Shown: in pieces, positions 44,587-55,300 of the stretch
Numbering within the stretch: position 1 is the stretch's first letter
Layout: the number at the start of each line of letters is the position of its first letter
Source: Candidatus Magnetocorallium paracelense
Lineage (GTDB): Bacteria > Nitrospirota > Thermodesulfovibrionia > Thermodesulfovibrionales > Magnetobacteriaceae
DNA length: 63,214 nucleotides
NCBI GenBank assembly: GCA_029001845.1
Contig: JAREWP010000032.1
Location: 1-63,214, forward strand
Reading direction: 5' to 3'
Made by a program: the position numbers and the translations under genes
The notes under the pieces: model-generated
Seen by the model: only the letters and a program-made list of their open reading frames with translations
Database searches by the model: none
What the model was told of the DNA's origin: nothing

Positions 44587-44718
44587 TTTAAGTCTCCTCT
44601 CCCCTTGAGGGGAGAGGATTAAGGTGAGGGGTGACGGTGGAGAAGCGTTAACCTGTCGAGTACCTTGCCGCACCCCCTCACCCCACCCCTCTCCCCCTTC
44701 AAAGGGGAAGAGGGAGTA
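44587..44718. repeat. Family 6 palindromic repeat (CTCTCCCCTTGAGGGGAG type)
   Basis: Left part CTCTCCCCTTGAGGGGAGAG with AAGGTGAGGGGTG, right part CACCCCCTCACCCC with CTCTCCCCCTTCAAAGGGG. Each half is itself a small palindrome and the two halves are inverted to each other. A dispersed non-coding repeat in the leader of the reductase gene at 44741. Confidence 0.65.
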
Positions 44719-44740
44719 AAAGAGATGTAAAGGAGTCGTT

Positions 44741-45316
44741 ATGAAGGTTGTTGCCTTTTTGGGAAGTCCCAGAGTACAGGGAAATACGGAAATTCTTTTA
44801 AAAGAAGCGCTTAAGCCGATTAATGAGGCCGGTCATGAGACTACTCTGATCAGGCCCGATCAGATGAATATCTCTCCCTGTCTGAACTGCGGCGCATGTG
44901 ACGCATCGGGAGAATGCATTATTAATGACGAAATGGACGAAGTTTATGAACTCATACGCAAATGCGATAGATTTATCATGGCTTCACCTATATACTTCGC
45001 CGGACTAACTGCCCAGATTAAGACAATGATCGACAGATGTCAGTCTGTCTGGTGCGAGAAATTTCTCTTGAACAGAGATATTCCCTCCGGCCCTGAGGGG
45101 CGAAAGGGGCTTCTGATAATGGTGGGCTCCCATGATAAAGAAATGCAGTATAAATGTGGTAATACCACTGCAGCCGCGTTTTTCAGAACAATAAGCGTTC
45201 CCGAGCATCAGACATTATACTACACCGGAATCGATGCAATGGGTGAAGTGGATAATCGTCCCGATGCATTTAAAGAGGTATTCGAGGCAGGGCAACGCCT
45301 AGTAGCGAAAGTCTGA
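44741..45316 (+). CDS. Iron-sulfur flavoprotein-like NADPH-dependent FMN reductase
   Basis: A 191-aa flavodoxin-fold protein. The N-terminal LGSPRVQGNTEILL loop binds FMN phosphate; CLNCGACDASGEC (C47, C50, C53, C59) fits the compact cluster motif of iron-sulfur flavoproteins; MASPIYFAGLTAQIKTMIDR is the family core. It probably transfers electrons between a reductant and a one- or two-electron acceptor in anaerobic metabolism or oxidative defence. AAAGGAG is well placed before the ATG. A family 6 repeat fills the upstream region. Confidence 0.88.
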   Translation: MKVVAFLGSPRVQGNTEILLKEALKPINEAGHETTLIRPDQMNISPCLNCGACDASGECIINDEMDEVYELIRKCDRFIMASPIYFAGLTAQIKTMIDRCQSVWCEKFLLNRDIPSGPEGRKGLLIMVGSHDKEMQYKCGNTTAAAFFRTISVPEHQTLYYTGIDAMGEVDNRPDAFKEVFEAGQRLVAKV

Positions 45317-45464
45317 ACACCTAAAGGAATGAACATGTGAATCTTTTGGGTTCCGTACTTTTTCAAATTCAGTAAAGGGCGTCTGATTTGTAAATAGGAG
45401 CGTATGCAAAATCAAGTAGTGCTGAACTTGATTCAGTAATGATATCAATGTGCAACCTTTAAAT

Positions 45465-45598
45465 CAATACCATTAACTTAAGGGGTGAAGGACCTTCCGA
45501 CGGAAGCGGGTCATGTCTGAGAAGGCGCAGCGAAGCGGAGCCTTCGAGTTTAGCCGATGAAGGCGGATGGTGCTTTACTCCTTAAGTTAATGACATTG
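45465..45598 (+). mobile_element. Family 1 134-bp element with 10-bp target duplication
   Basis: Same length and ends as the copies at 17930 and 22334. Perfect direct repeats ACCTTTAAAT flank it (45455-45464 and 45599-45608). It sits in the leader between the flavoprotein and the glutaredoxin gene. Confidence 0.92.
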
Positions 45599-45653
45599 AC
45601 CTTTAAATCACAACTTATTTCTGACCTGACCCTAAATATAAAGGAGATAAATA

Positions 45654-45914
45654 ATGGCAAAAAAAGAGACTGTATTATTTGCATTAAGTACATGCCCTGC
45701 ATGTAAAAAGACAAAGGATTTTTTTACTGATAACAATATAGATCATCTCCTTGTAGAGGTGGATCTTATAGACATCGATTCAAGAGACAAGATGCTGGCT
45801 GAGCTTAAAAAGCATAACCCCAAGGAGACATTTCCCACAATCGTAATTAACGGCGGTGAAAAGGTAATCGTAGGCTATGACAAAAAGGAGCTGGCAACAA
45901 TCTTCACCACCTAA
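45654..45914 (+). CDS. Glutaredoxin-like thiol oxidoreductase
   Basis: An 86-aa thioredoxin-fold protein with the CPAC redox pair at C14/C17 (LSTCPACKKTKDFF), the cis-proline region ETFPTIVING and closing GYDKKEL. It is smaller than classical glutaredoxins and similar to single-domain Grx/NrdH-like forms that lack other domains. It reduces disulfides with glutathione or a thioredoxin reductase; the electron donor is not visible. AAAGGAG is eight bases before the ATG. A family 1 element occupies the region 55 bp upstream. Confidence 0.9.
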   Translation: MAKKETVLFALSTCPACKKTKDFFTDNNIDHLLVEVDLIDIDSRDKMLAELKKHNPKETFPTIVINGGEKVIVGYDKKELATIFTT

Positions 45915-46075
45915 GGCAATTACTGACAACAGGGGAGGCGCAGGCAGACTTTCGTCCGTATTGACAGGGACGAACCTGTGTCTGTTCGTCCGGCCCCGTA
46001 CCGGTACTCCGATGCCGTTGATCGTTTGCCTTCGCCGGGTCAGACACGCAGGTCCGCCCCTACAGTTTTTGTGGG
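45915..46075. other. Spacer with short inverted-repeat filler
   Basis: GACAGGGACGAACCTGTGTC and neighbouring GGCGCAGGCAGAC / GTCAGACACGCAGGTCCGCC words form weak palindromes. No gene seen. Confidence 0.5.
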
Positions 46076-46252
46076 CGTCTATTTTCGGAGCAAACGTCCA
46101 TGGCCCTCCGGGCCACCACAAAGCATGAAAATCGTTAGAAGGAGCAGTGATGTCCAGCCAAAACAAGGTGGTGTTTGAGTTTACGAGTTTCAGCTTGTTT
46201 TGGCTGGACATCACTGCTCCTTCCGGTACGCATTAGTCTATTTACAGGATAA
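46076..46252 (+). repeat. Family 3 element, copy c (perfect 30-bp hairpin)
   Basis: Head CAAACGTCCATGGCCCTCC, then GGGCCACCACAAAGCATG, then arms at 46138-46167 and 46194-46223, perfectly complementary over 30 bp, loop of 26 nt. Compared with copy b the arms differ at positions 5, 19 and 24, each change matched on the other arm, while the loop differs at one base. The tail is CCGGTACGCATTAGTCTATT. Confidence 0.92.
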
Positions 46253-46314
46253 ACACTTTTTAGCGAATACTCATTTTTAAGCTTTAGAATATATATCTTA
46301 CAGGAAATATACTA

Positions 46315-47529
46315 TTGAACAGAGTCGTTATTACAGGCATAGGGGCCGTAACTCCTTTGGGAAACAGCTTTTCCCAATCATGGAATTCTCTTATTCAGGG
46401 CAATACCGGAATCGTTTCAATATCTATTGAGAATTTATGTGGGAAAACGACTATTGCAGGTACTGTAAAAGATTTCAAAGCCGAAAAATTCCTAAACCCC
46501 AAGGAACTTAAAAGACTCGATCCATTTGTAATATATGCTCTTGCATCGGCCCAAATGGCGCTGAACGATTCAGGTCTGACTGCGATCCATGGCGATAAAT
46601 GTTCTGTAATCGTTGGGTCGAGCAGAGGCGGAATAACCTCCCTCCAAAGAGCAATGAATAAACTCTCTCATTCTCGGAATACCTCAAAAAGAATAATTTC
46701 TCCATATCTTATGCCGGCTTCAACCATAAGCATGGCTGCTTCATATATTTCTCAAACTTTTGGTATGAAAGGCCATACATTAGGTATATCGAATGCCTGC
46801 GCCGCAGGAACAAACGCAATAGGAGAGGCTTATCGTCTGATAAAACACGGCTATAGCAATATGGCTCTTGCAGGAGGGGCCGAGGCCCCTGTTTGCGAGT
46901 TATGTATTCTGGGCTATAACTCGGCAGGCGCCTTATCGAAGTTAAAAACACCGAACGCATCGAAACCATTTGACACAGATCGTGACGGATTTGTACTTTC
47001 CGAAGGCGCATGCCTGGTCGTTCTCGAAGAATTGACTGCCGCCCGAAAGCGAGGCGCCGTGGCGTATGCCGAAATCATCGGTTACGGCAATTCATCGGAC
47101 GCCTTCGATCAGGTAAAACCCGATCCGGTCGGCGAGGCAAAAGCAATTGAGTTCGCCCTGAAAGAAGCCGACCTCTCTCCAAAGGATATCTCTCATATCA
47201 ATGCCCATGCCACATCGACAATTTTGGGGGACAGGAACGAAGCTGCCGCTTTCGGGATTATTTTCGGTGACAGATTAAAAGACATTCCTTTGTCAGCCAA
47301 CAAATCCATGACAGGCCACATGCTTGCCGCATCAGGCGCCTTCGAGACAGCGGCCGCAGCAATGACTGTTAATAAAGGCATAATTCCACCAACAATCAAC
47401 ACAAAAAAAACAGACCCGGGCCTCGGAATAAATCTGATCACCGAATTATCGAAAACCAAAATCGAAACCGCCATCTCCTGCTCTTACGGTTTTGGCGGAG
47501 TAAACGCAGTTTTGGTTTTAAAAAAGTAG
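46315..47529 (+). CDS. fabF-like: FabF-type beta-ketoacyl-ACP synthase
   Basis: A 404-aa condensing enzyme: RVVITGIGAVTPLG, active-site cysteine in GISNACAAGTNAIGEA, histidines in INAHATSTILGD and NKSMTGHMLAASGAFE, and a C-terminal SYGFGGVNA. It joins an acyl-enzyme with malonyl-ACP in fatty acid chain elongation. The start is TTG at 46315 with AGGAAA upstream; no ATG is better placed. It is outside a fab operon (no fabD, fabG or acpP nearby) and 1.8 kb before the PKS-NRPS, so a role in making its acyl starter is possible but unproven. Confidence 0.92.
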   Translation: MNRVVITGIGAVTPLGNSFSQSWNSLIQGNTGIVSISIENLCGKTTIAGTVKDFKAEKFLNPKELKRLDPFVIYALASAQMALNDSGLTAIHGDKCSVIVGSSRGGITSLQRAMNKLSHSRNTSKRIISPYLMPASTISMAASYISQTFGMKGHTLGISNACAAGTNAIGEAYRLIKHGYSNMALAGGAEAPVCELCILGYNSAGALSKLKTPNASKPFDTDRDGFVLSEGACLVVLEELTAARKRGAVAYAEIIGYGNSSDAFDQVKPDPVGEAKAIEFALKEADLSPKDISHINAHATSTILGDRNEAAAFGIIFGDRLKDIPLSANKSMTGHMLAASGAFETAAAAMTVNKGIIPPTINTKKTDPGLGINLITELSKTKIETAISCSYGFGGVNAVLVLKK

Positions 47530-47639
47530 TAAGGGCGGTACAAAAAAATTTTTCCCTACCCTTTCCCTCAATCAGCCATACAATAACACCCCGATGTTTT
47601 CGTTTCATGTTTTTTGTAGGTAGATTACCTACAAAAAAA

Positions 47640-47923
47640 CAGCAAAAGACCTACATATTTTTCTGCCTCTGCCAGTATATAATTAAAGAGGATATTCTTC
47701 ATGCCGAAAGGAACAAAGCGCAAATGTATATTGATATTGCAGGCGTGAACTTTGTAATGATAATGGGGAATCAGAACGTGGGGTTAATTAATAAAAAGGC
47801 TGTGAAATCCTTAGATTATATATGACAAAAATTATAATCGAGAAAAATATGGGAGGCAGGATTTGTGCCAAAAATATTGATGGCGGCGTAAGTTTTACGA
47901 TAGAGCTGGAAAGGGGGGTGTGA
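47640..47923 (+). pseudogene. Internally deleted PAS-histidine kinase remnant
   Basis: Two pieces of a kinase are joined. The first gives AERNKAQMYIDIAGVNFVM and GLINKKA, the start of a PAS domain. The second gives LRLYMTKIIIEKNMGGRIC to GVSFTIELERGV-stop, the very end of an HATPase domain, matching the tails of the kinases at 1497 and 12976. Roughly 250 residues or more (rest of PAS, H-box, most of ATPase) are missing at about 47805. The remnant's last codons carry the GGGGGTG that serves as ribosome site for the gene at 47927. Confidence 0.75.
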
Positions 47924-47926
47924 AAA

Positions 47927-48844
47927 ATGAAAGTTTTTGTGACAGGAGGTACGGGATTTGTCGGCAGTCTGCTTATAAAAAAGCTTTTAGAGGAAGGTTT
48001 CAATGTTACCGTATTAAAAAGAGGAAGAAAGCCTGCAAAGCATCTGCCTTTGGAAGTAAATATTGTAGAAGGAGAGCCAACGGAATATGGCGAGTGGCGG
48101 GAATCTGCAAAAGAGCATGATGTGGCGATAAATCTGGCGGGTGCCTCGATCTTTACAATTTGGACGGAAAAGGCGAAAAAGCTGATTCGTGACAGCAGAA
48201 TGATGACAACAAAAAATCTTGTAAAGGCTATATCGAGTCAGGGCAGTAAGACCTCTCTTCTAATAAGCACATCTGCTGTGGGGTATTATGGACCATATGG
48301 TGATGAATCGATTGATGAAAAACATCCGGCAGGTGACGATTTTCTTGCCTCAGTGACAAAGGAGTGGGAATGGGAAGCCGGGAAAGCTAAAAATGCAGGA
48401 ATTCGGGTCGTTATCAATCGTTTCGGTATTGTGATGGGTGCATCAGGCGGCGCCTTGAAAAAAATGCTCCCTGCCTTTAAACTTCATATGGGTAATCCTC
48501 TTGGTTCGGGGGAACAGTGGTTTCCCTGGATTCATGAAAGCGACTTAATGAACATTCATCTTTTTGAGATTAGGAATAAGGACATTGAAGGACCTGTTAA
48601 TTGTACGGCGCCCAATTCAGTGAGAAATTCGGAATTTACGAAAGCTCTTAAAAGGGCATTGGGAAAGCCTTCATTCATGCCTCCTGTTCCCGGATTTATA
48701 GTCAAAACCATTTTAGGCGAAATGGGGGCTGTATTACTGGAAGGCCAAAAAGCAATACCCTCAAAGCTGATGGAACATAATTTTTCCTTTCTCTATCCGG
48801 ATATAGATAGAGCGCTCAATAATTTAACTAAAAACAGCATTTAG
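47927..48844 (+). CDS. TIGR01777 family SDR-type epimerase-like protein
   Basis: A 305-aa extended-SDR protein: KVFVTGGTGFVGSLL cofactor loop, INLAGASIF, LISTSAVGYYGPYGDE, and a C-terminal DUF1731-like end (PVPGFIVKTILGEMGAVLLEGQKA). The family resembles YfcH; its substrate is not known. The last codons read LTKNSI-stop and lie inside a family 2 repeat that starts at 48828, so the repeat supplies the stop codon. The native C-terminus was probably slightly different. GGGGGTG upstream comes from the kinase remnant. Confidence 0.88.
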   Translation: MKVFVTGGTGFVGSLLIKKLLEEGFNVTVLKRGRKPAKHLPLEVNIVEGEPTEYGEWRESAKEHDVAINLAGASIFTIWTEKAKKLIRDSRMMTTKNLVKAISSQGSKTSLLISTSAVGYYGPYGDESIDEKHPAGDDFLASVTKEWEWEAGKAKNAGIRVVINRFGIVMGASGGALKKMLPAFKLHMGNPLGSGEQWFPWIHESDLMNIHLFEIRNKDIEGPVNCTAPNSVRNSEFTKALKRALGKPSFMPPVPGFIVKTILGEMGAVLLEGQKAIPSKLMEHNFSFLYPDIDRALNNLTKNSI

Positions 48845-48990
48845 CTGTCAGCCATCAGCTATCAGCTTTTAAATTCCAACACTTTATAGTTCAAAACACC
48901 TTCACCCATAAGGTGAAGCTTATTTTGGCATAACATCAATACTTTCCCTTGCTGAAGGCTGACAGCTGATAGCTGACTGCTGTTTTTAGG
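48828..48990 (+). repeat. Family 2 element, copy b (provides a stop codon)
   Basis: CTAAAAACAGCATTTAGCTGTC to GCTGACTGCTGTTTTTAGG. The interior matches the copy at 21630 (GTGAAGCTTATTTTGGC). The first 17 bases encode the last five residues and stop of the TIGR01777 protein. Confidence 0.88.
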
Positions 48991-49119
48991 ATCAAAATCT
49001 TCACGCCTCACGAACCCGCCTTTGCCTTCTGCCGGCGGTTATGGTATACTTTTACTGTGTATACCGTGATTCTCCCACAGGGAACTTTTCACCACAGAGT
49101 ACACAGAGATTTCATAGTG

Positions 49120-49266
49120 AAAAAACAGCTGTCAGCTGTCAGCCCTCTGTTTTCAAAGTTTTGCATAATACCGGCATATCACTTTTGGGTGAGTGTTGTT
49201 TTTAACGTAACGCTTTGATTTTTCTTAGCTGACTGCTGATAGCTGACTGCTGACAGCTTTTTTTAG
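49120..49266 (+). repeat. Family 2-related element, diverged interior
   Basis: Outer arms AAAAAACAGCTGTCAGC and GCTGACAGCTTTTTTTAG match family 2, but the centre is different and includes TATCACTTTTGGGTGAGTG. It ends about 63 bp before the PKS-NRPS start and could carry its promoter or terminator; neither is identified. Confidence 0.65.
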
Positions 49267-49329
49267 ATAAAAGCCCAAGTAACAAGTTTTCTCTGCGCTC
49301 TCTGTAGTGGCTGAACTGTTAATAAAAAT

Positions 49330-52300
49330 ATGAAAAAACTGCTAAATATACAACCAACCACAAGTTTGACAATAAAAGAGACCTCTACAAATGACATTGC
49401 AATTATAGGGATCGGTCTAAAACTGGCTGATTATGAAAACCATGATGATTTTTGGGCCGATTTAATCTTGGCAGTCGACCGGATACGCACCATACCTGAG
49501 CAAAGAAGGAAAGACGCGGATGCAATCATCAGGTTTAAAGGAGGAATGCCGGGCAATATCCGCTACAGGGAGATGGCTTACCTGGACAGGATAGACGAGT
49601 TTGACTGCAGGTTTTTTAACATTTCCCCAAAAGAGGCCGAACTAATGTCGCCGGATCAGCGGTTGTTTATGCAAACCGCATGGAAAGCCCTGGAGGACGC
49701 CGGATATGGAGACGCCAAACTGAAAGGCGCTAAAGTGGGTGTTTTCATGGGAATGGGATCGGCTAACGAATACGCGGAACTGGCCCGCCAAATATGCCGG
49801 GACGATGAGATTCGCGCTTTACTTAGCAACGTACCTTCCAACACGGCGGCCCGTCTTTCATACATCCTGAATTGGCGCGGGCCTGCTTTGATGGTTGACA
49901 CGGCCTGCTCGTCCTCTCTTGTCGCCGTTCATTTAGCGTGCCGCGCATTAAGGGCAAATGAGTGCAAGCTTGCTTTGGCGGGTACGGTAAAGACAGTTAT
50001 TTTACCGGGGGAACGGGAGAAAATAGAGATCGAATCGCCGGACAACAGAACCAGAACCTTTGACGACGCCTCGGCCGGTACCGGAGCAGGAGAAGGAGTA
50101 CTTGCAATACTTTTGAAGCCCCTTGAGAGGGCCATACATGATGAAGATCCGATTTATGCGGTAATAAAAGGGAGCGCCGTTAATCATGACGGTTCTTCCG
50201 CCGGTATGACCGTGCCAAACGCCGAAGCCCAAGCCGAGCTCATCGACCTGGCATGGAAAGAAGCCCGCATTGATCCCCAAACGGTCCGGTTCATTGAAGC
50301 CCACGGCACGGCCACCAGGCTGGGCGACACTATTGAAATTGAAGGCATTACAAAGGCCTTTGTAAAATATACGGATGAAAAGCAGTTCTGCGCAGTGGGG
50401 TCGGTGAAGTCAAATTTTGGACATCTCGACAACGCCGCCGGACTAATCGGTCTGGTAAAAGCGGCTTTAAGTCTTCAAAAAAGAAAATATCCGCCTCTGG
50501 TTCATTTTAATAAACCCAACCGCAACATCCCCTTTAAAGACTCTCCCGTATTTCCGGCTGCTGAACTTGTTGAATTGTATGATGCAAAAGGGGTGATTCG
50601 ATGTGGCGTCAGCGCTTTTGGATTAAGCGGAATTAATTGTCATCTGGTGATGCAGGAACCGCCGTCAATAAAAAGAACCATAAACACTCCCAAAAGGTTT
50701 CACCTCTTTGAAAGAAAACGGCACTGGTTTAAACTGCCCTCACGCCCCTATGAAAAAGATCCGGGGTCTTTCGTATTTATCAGACAACAACTTGCCGAAA
50801 TGCCGGACAGGATTGTTTACAGGGCCGGCCTTGATCATGAACTGGATTGGCTGTTAAATGAACATAGAATAGGGGGCGAGCCCTGCATGCCAGGGGCCGC
50901 TTACTTTCAGTTGTTCATGGAAGCCGCAAATAAGCAGGGTCGTAATGGTGTGATAGAAGCTGAAAACCTATTGTGGGAGAACCTGTTGACCATAACGCCT
51001 GAAGAGCTTAGGACGTCAAATAATAAGACTACGATAATATTGGAAGATAAGAATAAAAACCTCTCCCTTTCAATTGTGCGTAAACAACCAAACGGGGTTT
51101 GGACTCAATATGCCTCGGCAAGGATCAAAGCCGCAGCACAGCAAAAAACCAATCTTCTGGATATTGACGAAATTAAAGATCGGTGTATAAAGAAGACAAA
51201 GGAGGGGAAAACATCCCCAAACACCGAACAAACACTTGTAAATACCGGCGAGCGGTGGAATTGTAAAAAGGATATCTGGGAAAATGAAAAAGAACGCCTC
51301 CAGCTTATAAGATTACATGATGATTTTAAAAACGATCTTGACCGGTTTGATTATCATCCCCCAATGCTCGACGCCGCATTAAGTTCCGGTTTACGGGAAC
51401 CCGGATTTATACCAATGTCCTGCGGCCGGGCAAGGTTATACGGACCTGTAACAAATGAAATTTACAGTTACATAAAAACGCCCGAAATCAAATCATCTGA
51501 AATACTGACCTACGATGTCGTTATCACCAATGGGGACGGTAAAATTATTGCGGAATTCAATGATCTTACATTTAAGCGCGTTCAAAGAGAGTGGCCGTTG
51601 TTTGACGTAACCTGGATTCAGGAGAAAACGCGGATTTCACACACCCCGGAAGGTCTTTGTGTTATAGGAGAAAACGAATCATTGAAATCGCCCGACACTT
51701 TTGAAATTCCACGCACCGATGATGAACGCCTGGCCCTTATTCACAGACTTGAAAAGCTGAAACCGGCAGGGATAATATATGCGCCGCCGGTACAAGACCG
51801 GCCGTGCGCCTCACTTGAAGATATTGACGCAAGGTTGGAATCAGGCATTTATAATTTGTTTCGTTTCGTAAAATCCATGATCAACCATAAATATCCACAT
51901 ATGCTGCAAATAGTGGCGGTCGGGAACAATACCTATCCGGTAACGGGTAAGGAAACCTTTTTACATCCGGAAAACGCGGCCCTGGAGGGGCTTACAAAAG
52001 TAATAAACCGTGAGTGCGACAATATTGCCTGCAAATACATTGACATTGATGAATCAACAACACTCCGGGATATTGTAAGCGAGTTTGCCGGTGCATTCGA
52101 TTCGGCCCCTTCGGTGGCTTTTCGTAACGGAGTCAGATATATAAAAGACTATAAACAGATTCAAGCGATTGAGCCTAAGATAAAAATAAAAGACCAGGGC
52201 GTTTATCTCATAACCGGCGGACTTGGCGGCATAGGCATTGAAATCGCAAAATACCTGTCCGGCCAAAACCGGGTAAAGCTGGCTCTAATCGGCCGCACCG

Positions 52301-55300
52301 GTTTGCCAACCCGTGAAACATGGTCTGAAACAGTAAAAGAGGAGTCAAAAGAGGCCGGTAAAATTCGCTCTCTCCTTGAAATAGAACAAAAGGGTTCGGA
52401 GGTTCTTGTTCTTTCAGCCGATGTATCCAATCCGGATCAAATGGAAAAAGCCGTAAGCGGAGTGCGTGAAAACTTCGGGTCCATAGACGGGGTTATACAT
52501 TGCGCCGGAATAGCCGGTCAGGGGTTTATCTTTAGAAAAAATGATGGTGATTTTATAAACGTGCTCAAACCTAAAGTACAGGGGGCCTGGATATTAGACC
52601 AGATAACCCGCCGGGACGATCCGGACTTTTTTATACTCTCCTCGTCCTTAACGGCCTTAACAGGTGCGCCGGGTCAGTCGGACTATACAGCGGCGAACTC
52701 CTTTTTAGACGCATTTTCAGATTTTAGAAACAAAGAAGGCGGAAAAACATTGTCTATTAACTGGCCCCCGTGGAAAGAAACGGGAATGGCATTTGACTGG
52801 GGAGTTGATCAAACCGGATATGCCGTTAAAACCCGTGACGCAACCAGCGCCTTAAACAAGTTACTTTCCTATGACGGCCCCAGGGCTGTAATGATTCCTC
52901 CGGGTATGCATATAAAAGAGATATTACAATATTCAGACACCAACGCATGCAGTGAATCTGTAACGGTTGAAAAAAACAACGACGTAACTCTTTCAGGCAG
53001 GGATAACGGTATTTACAGCGACCTTGAGAAGACGATAGCTCAGGTATGGTGCGAAGTATTGGGACACAGGGAAATAAGCATTAAAGATGATTATTACGAA
53101 CTGGGCGGAGACTCGCTTGACGCAAATAAGATACGGGATAAAATCGGCGAAAAGCTCAACATAAAAGCGTCAATTGAAGATATATTTAATTACACCACCT
53201 TAGAAGCATATGCGTCGTTTCTTGAAACAAAACACAGGCCCGACCAAGCCCCGGCCCAAATTAATCCCATAGGCAAACACCCTTTTTACGAGGCGTCAGC
53301 GGCCCAGCGCCGATTGTACATCATATGGGAGCTTGCAAAAGAGAGCACCGGATACAATCTGCCGTGCATTCTCTATATCAAAAATAGGGTTGACGCTGCA
53401 CAATTAAAAACCGCCTTTGAGAAGCTTATCGCCCGTCACGAATCATTACGTACCTCTTTTAAGATGGATGAAGACCGGCTTGTGCAGGTTGTGCCGGACC
53501 ATGTTGATTTTGTTTTAACGGAAACGATTATCCATACCTCGGGAATTGAAGCATACGCCCGTAAATATATAAAACCCTTTGATCTTGTAAAAGCCCCTTT
53601 GATAAGGGCCGAACTCGTTACCCTGGAAACGGGTGAGAAATTACTTTTCATCGATGTACACCATATTGCGGCCGACGCATTGTCGCTTCAGATTATTTTT
53701 AATGAATTGAACCTCTTATATAAAAATGAAGACCTGCCGGAACTGAAAATACAGTACAAAGATTTTGCCCATTGGCAAAACAGGTTTTTTGAGTCAAAAG
53801 AGTTTCAGTCACATGAAGCGTATTGGCTCAATCAATTTGAAAAAGATATTCCAACACTTGAATTTCCTTATGATTTTCATCGGCCTTCGATGATAACATA
53901 TGAAGGAGCAGTAACCAAATTCACCGTTGATAAAGAACTTTTTCTAAAAGTACGCCGATTTTCAGCCGGCAATGAAACCACTCCGTTTATGGTTTTTCTA
54001 ACCGCTTTTTTCATTCTCTTCCATAAATACAGTCGGCAAAGGGACATCATAATAGCCATTGCCGTACTGGGCCGCAATATTCCCGAAGTGCAAAATATGG
54101 TCGGCATGTTTATTAATCACCTTGCCATAAGGGCCAATCCGGAAGCCGATAAAAGTATAAAAGAGTTTCTTGAAGAGGTTAAGCAGCTTACGGTAAACGC
54201 TTACGCCCACCAGGATTACCCTTTTGACCGGTTAATTCAAAAGCTGAATCTGCCCAGGGATATGAGCCGCGAACCGTTAACGGGCATAACATTCTCATAT
54301 ATGAATTTTGAAAAGACGGCGCCCGATATGACAGGACTCCGGCTGCGGCCTTATGAAGGTATTGTAAAAGATTCATCAAAATTTGACATCTCTATATTCG
54401 CAACAGAGTTTGACGACAGCGTTGTTTTTGCAGTTGAATACTATTCGGCTCTTTTTAGCGCCGAAACCATGGAACTGTTGGGTTCCCGATTTTTAAGAAC
54501 CCTTGAAGAACTCGCTGTAAGGGAAGATGCGACAATAGGCGGTATTGACTTTCTACTGAAAGGAGAGCGAGAAGAAATCTTACAAGGATTTAATCATAAC
54601 GCCTTAGAACTTCCTACAGACAAATGCATACAGGAACTCTTTGAAGAGCAGGCTGAAAAGAGGCCGGATGCCGCGGCCCTTATTTTCAACCACAGCGAGA
54701 TGACGTATCACGAACTGAACTCCCTGGCCAACCGAACCGCCCGTTATTTAAAGAGAATGGGCGTCGGGCCCGAAACGATCGTGGGAGTTTATATGGAACG
54801 TTCTTTGGAAATGGTTACAGCGGTTTTAGGTATTCTAAAAGCAGGTGGCGCATACCTGCCGCTGGATATTGATTTCCCTAAAGAACGCCTTACTTTTATG
54901 ATAATCAACGCCGGGGCTTCCCATCTCATGACTGTATCAAAATTAAAAGAGAATCTGCCGGAGACAAAGGCAAAAACGGTTTACATTGATAAAGAGATAT
55001 TGGCAAAAAAGCCGGGAGAACCAGACCTTGAAAACCCGGTATGTGAAACAAAACCGTCAAACCTTGCCTGTGTCATGTATACTTCAGGTTCCACTGGAGA
55101 GCCCAAAGGAACCTGCGTTTTACAACGCAGCGTTGTACGACTGATCAACAATCCAAACTATGCCTCATTACAGCCTGATGATGTTTTTATACAAATGTCC
55201 CCTTTTGCCTTTGATGCATCGACCTTTGAAATATGGGGCAGCCTTTTAAACGGGGCCGCACTCGTCATTTTACCTCCCTACAAACATTCACTGGGGGAAC

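Noticed and set aside
45780-46214. A longer protein fused to the glutaredoxin on the opposite strand
   Set aside because: The frame is antisense to the glutaredoxin gene and continues into the family 3 repeat.
50640-50860. A hidden acyltransferase domain between KS and DH
   Set aside because: Only about 60 residues separate the KS end from the DH motif; there is no GHSxG active site or room for an AT.
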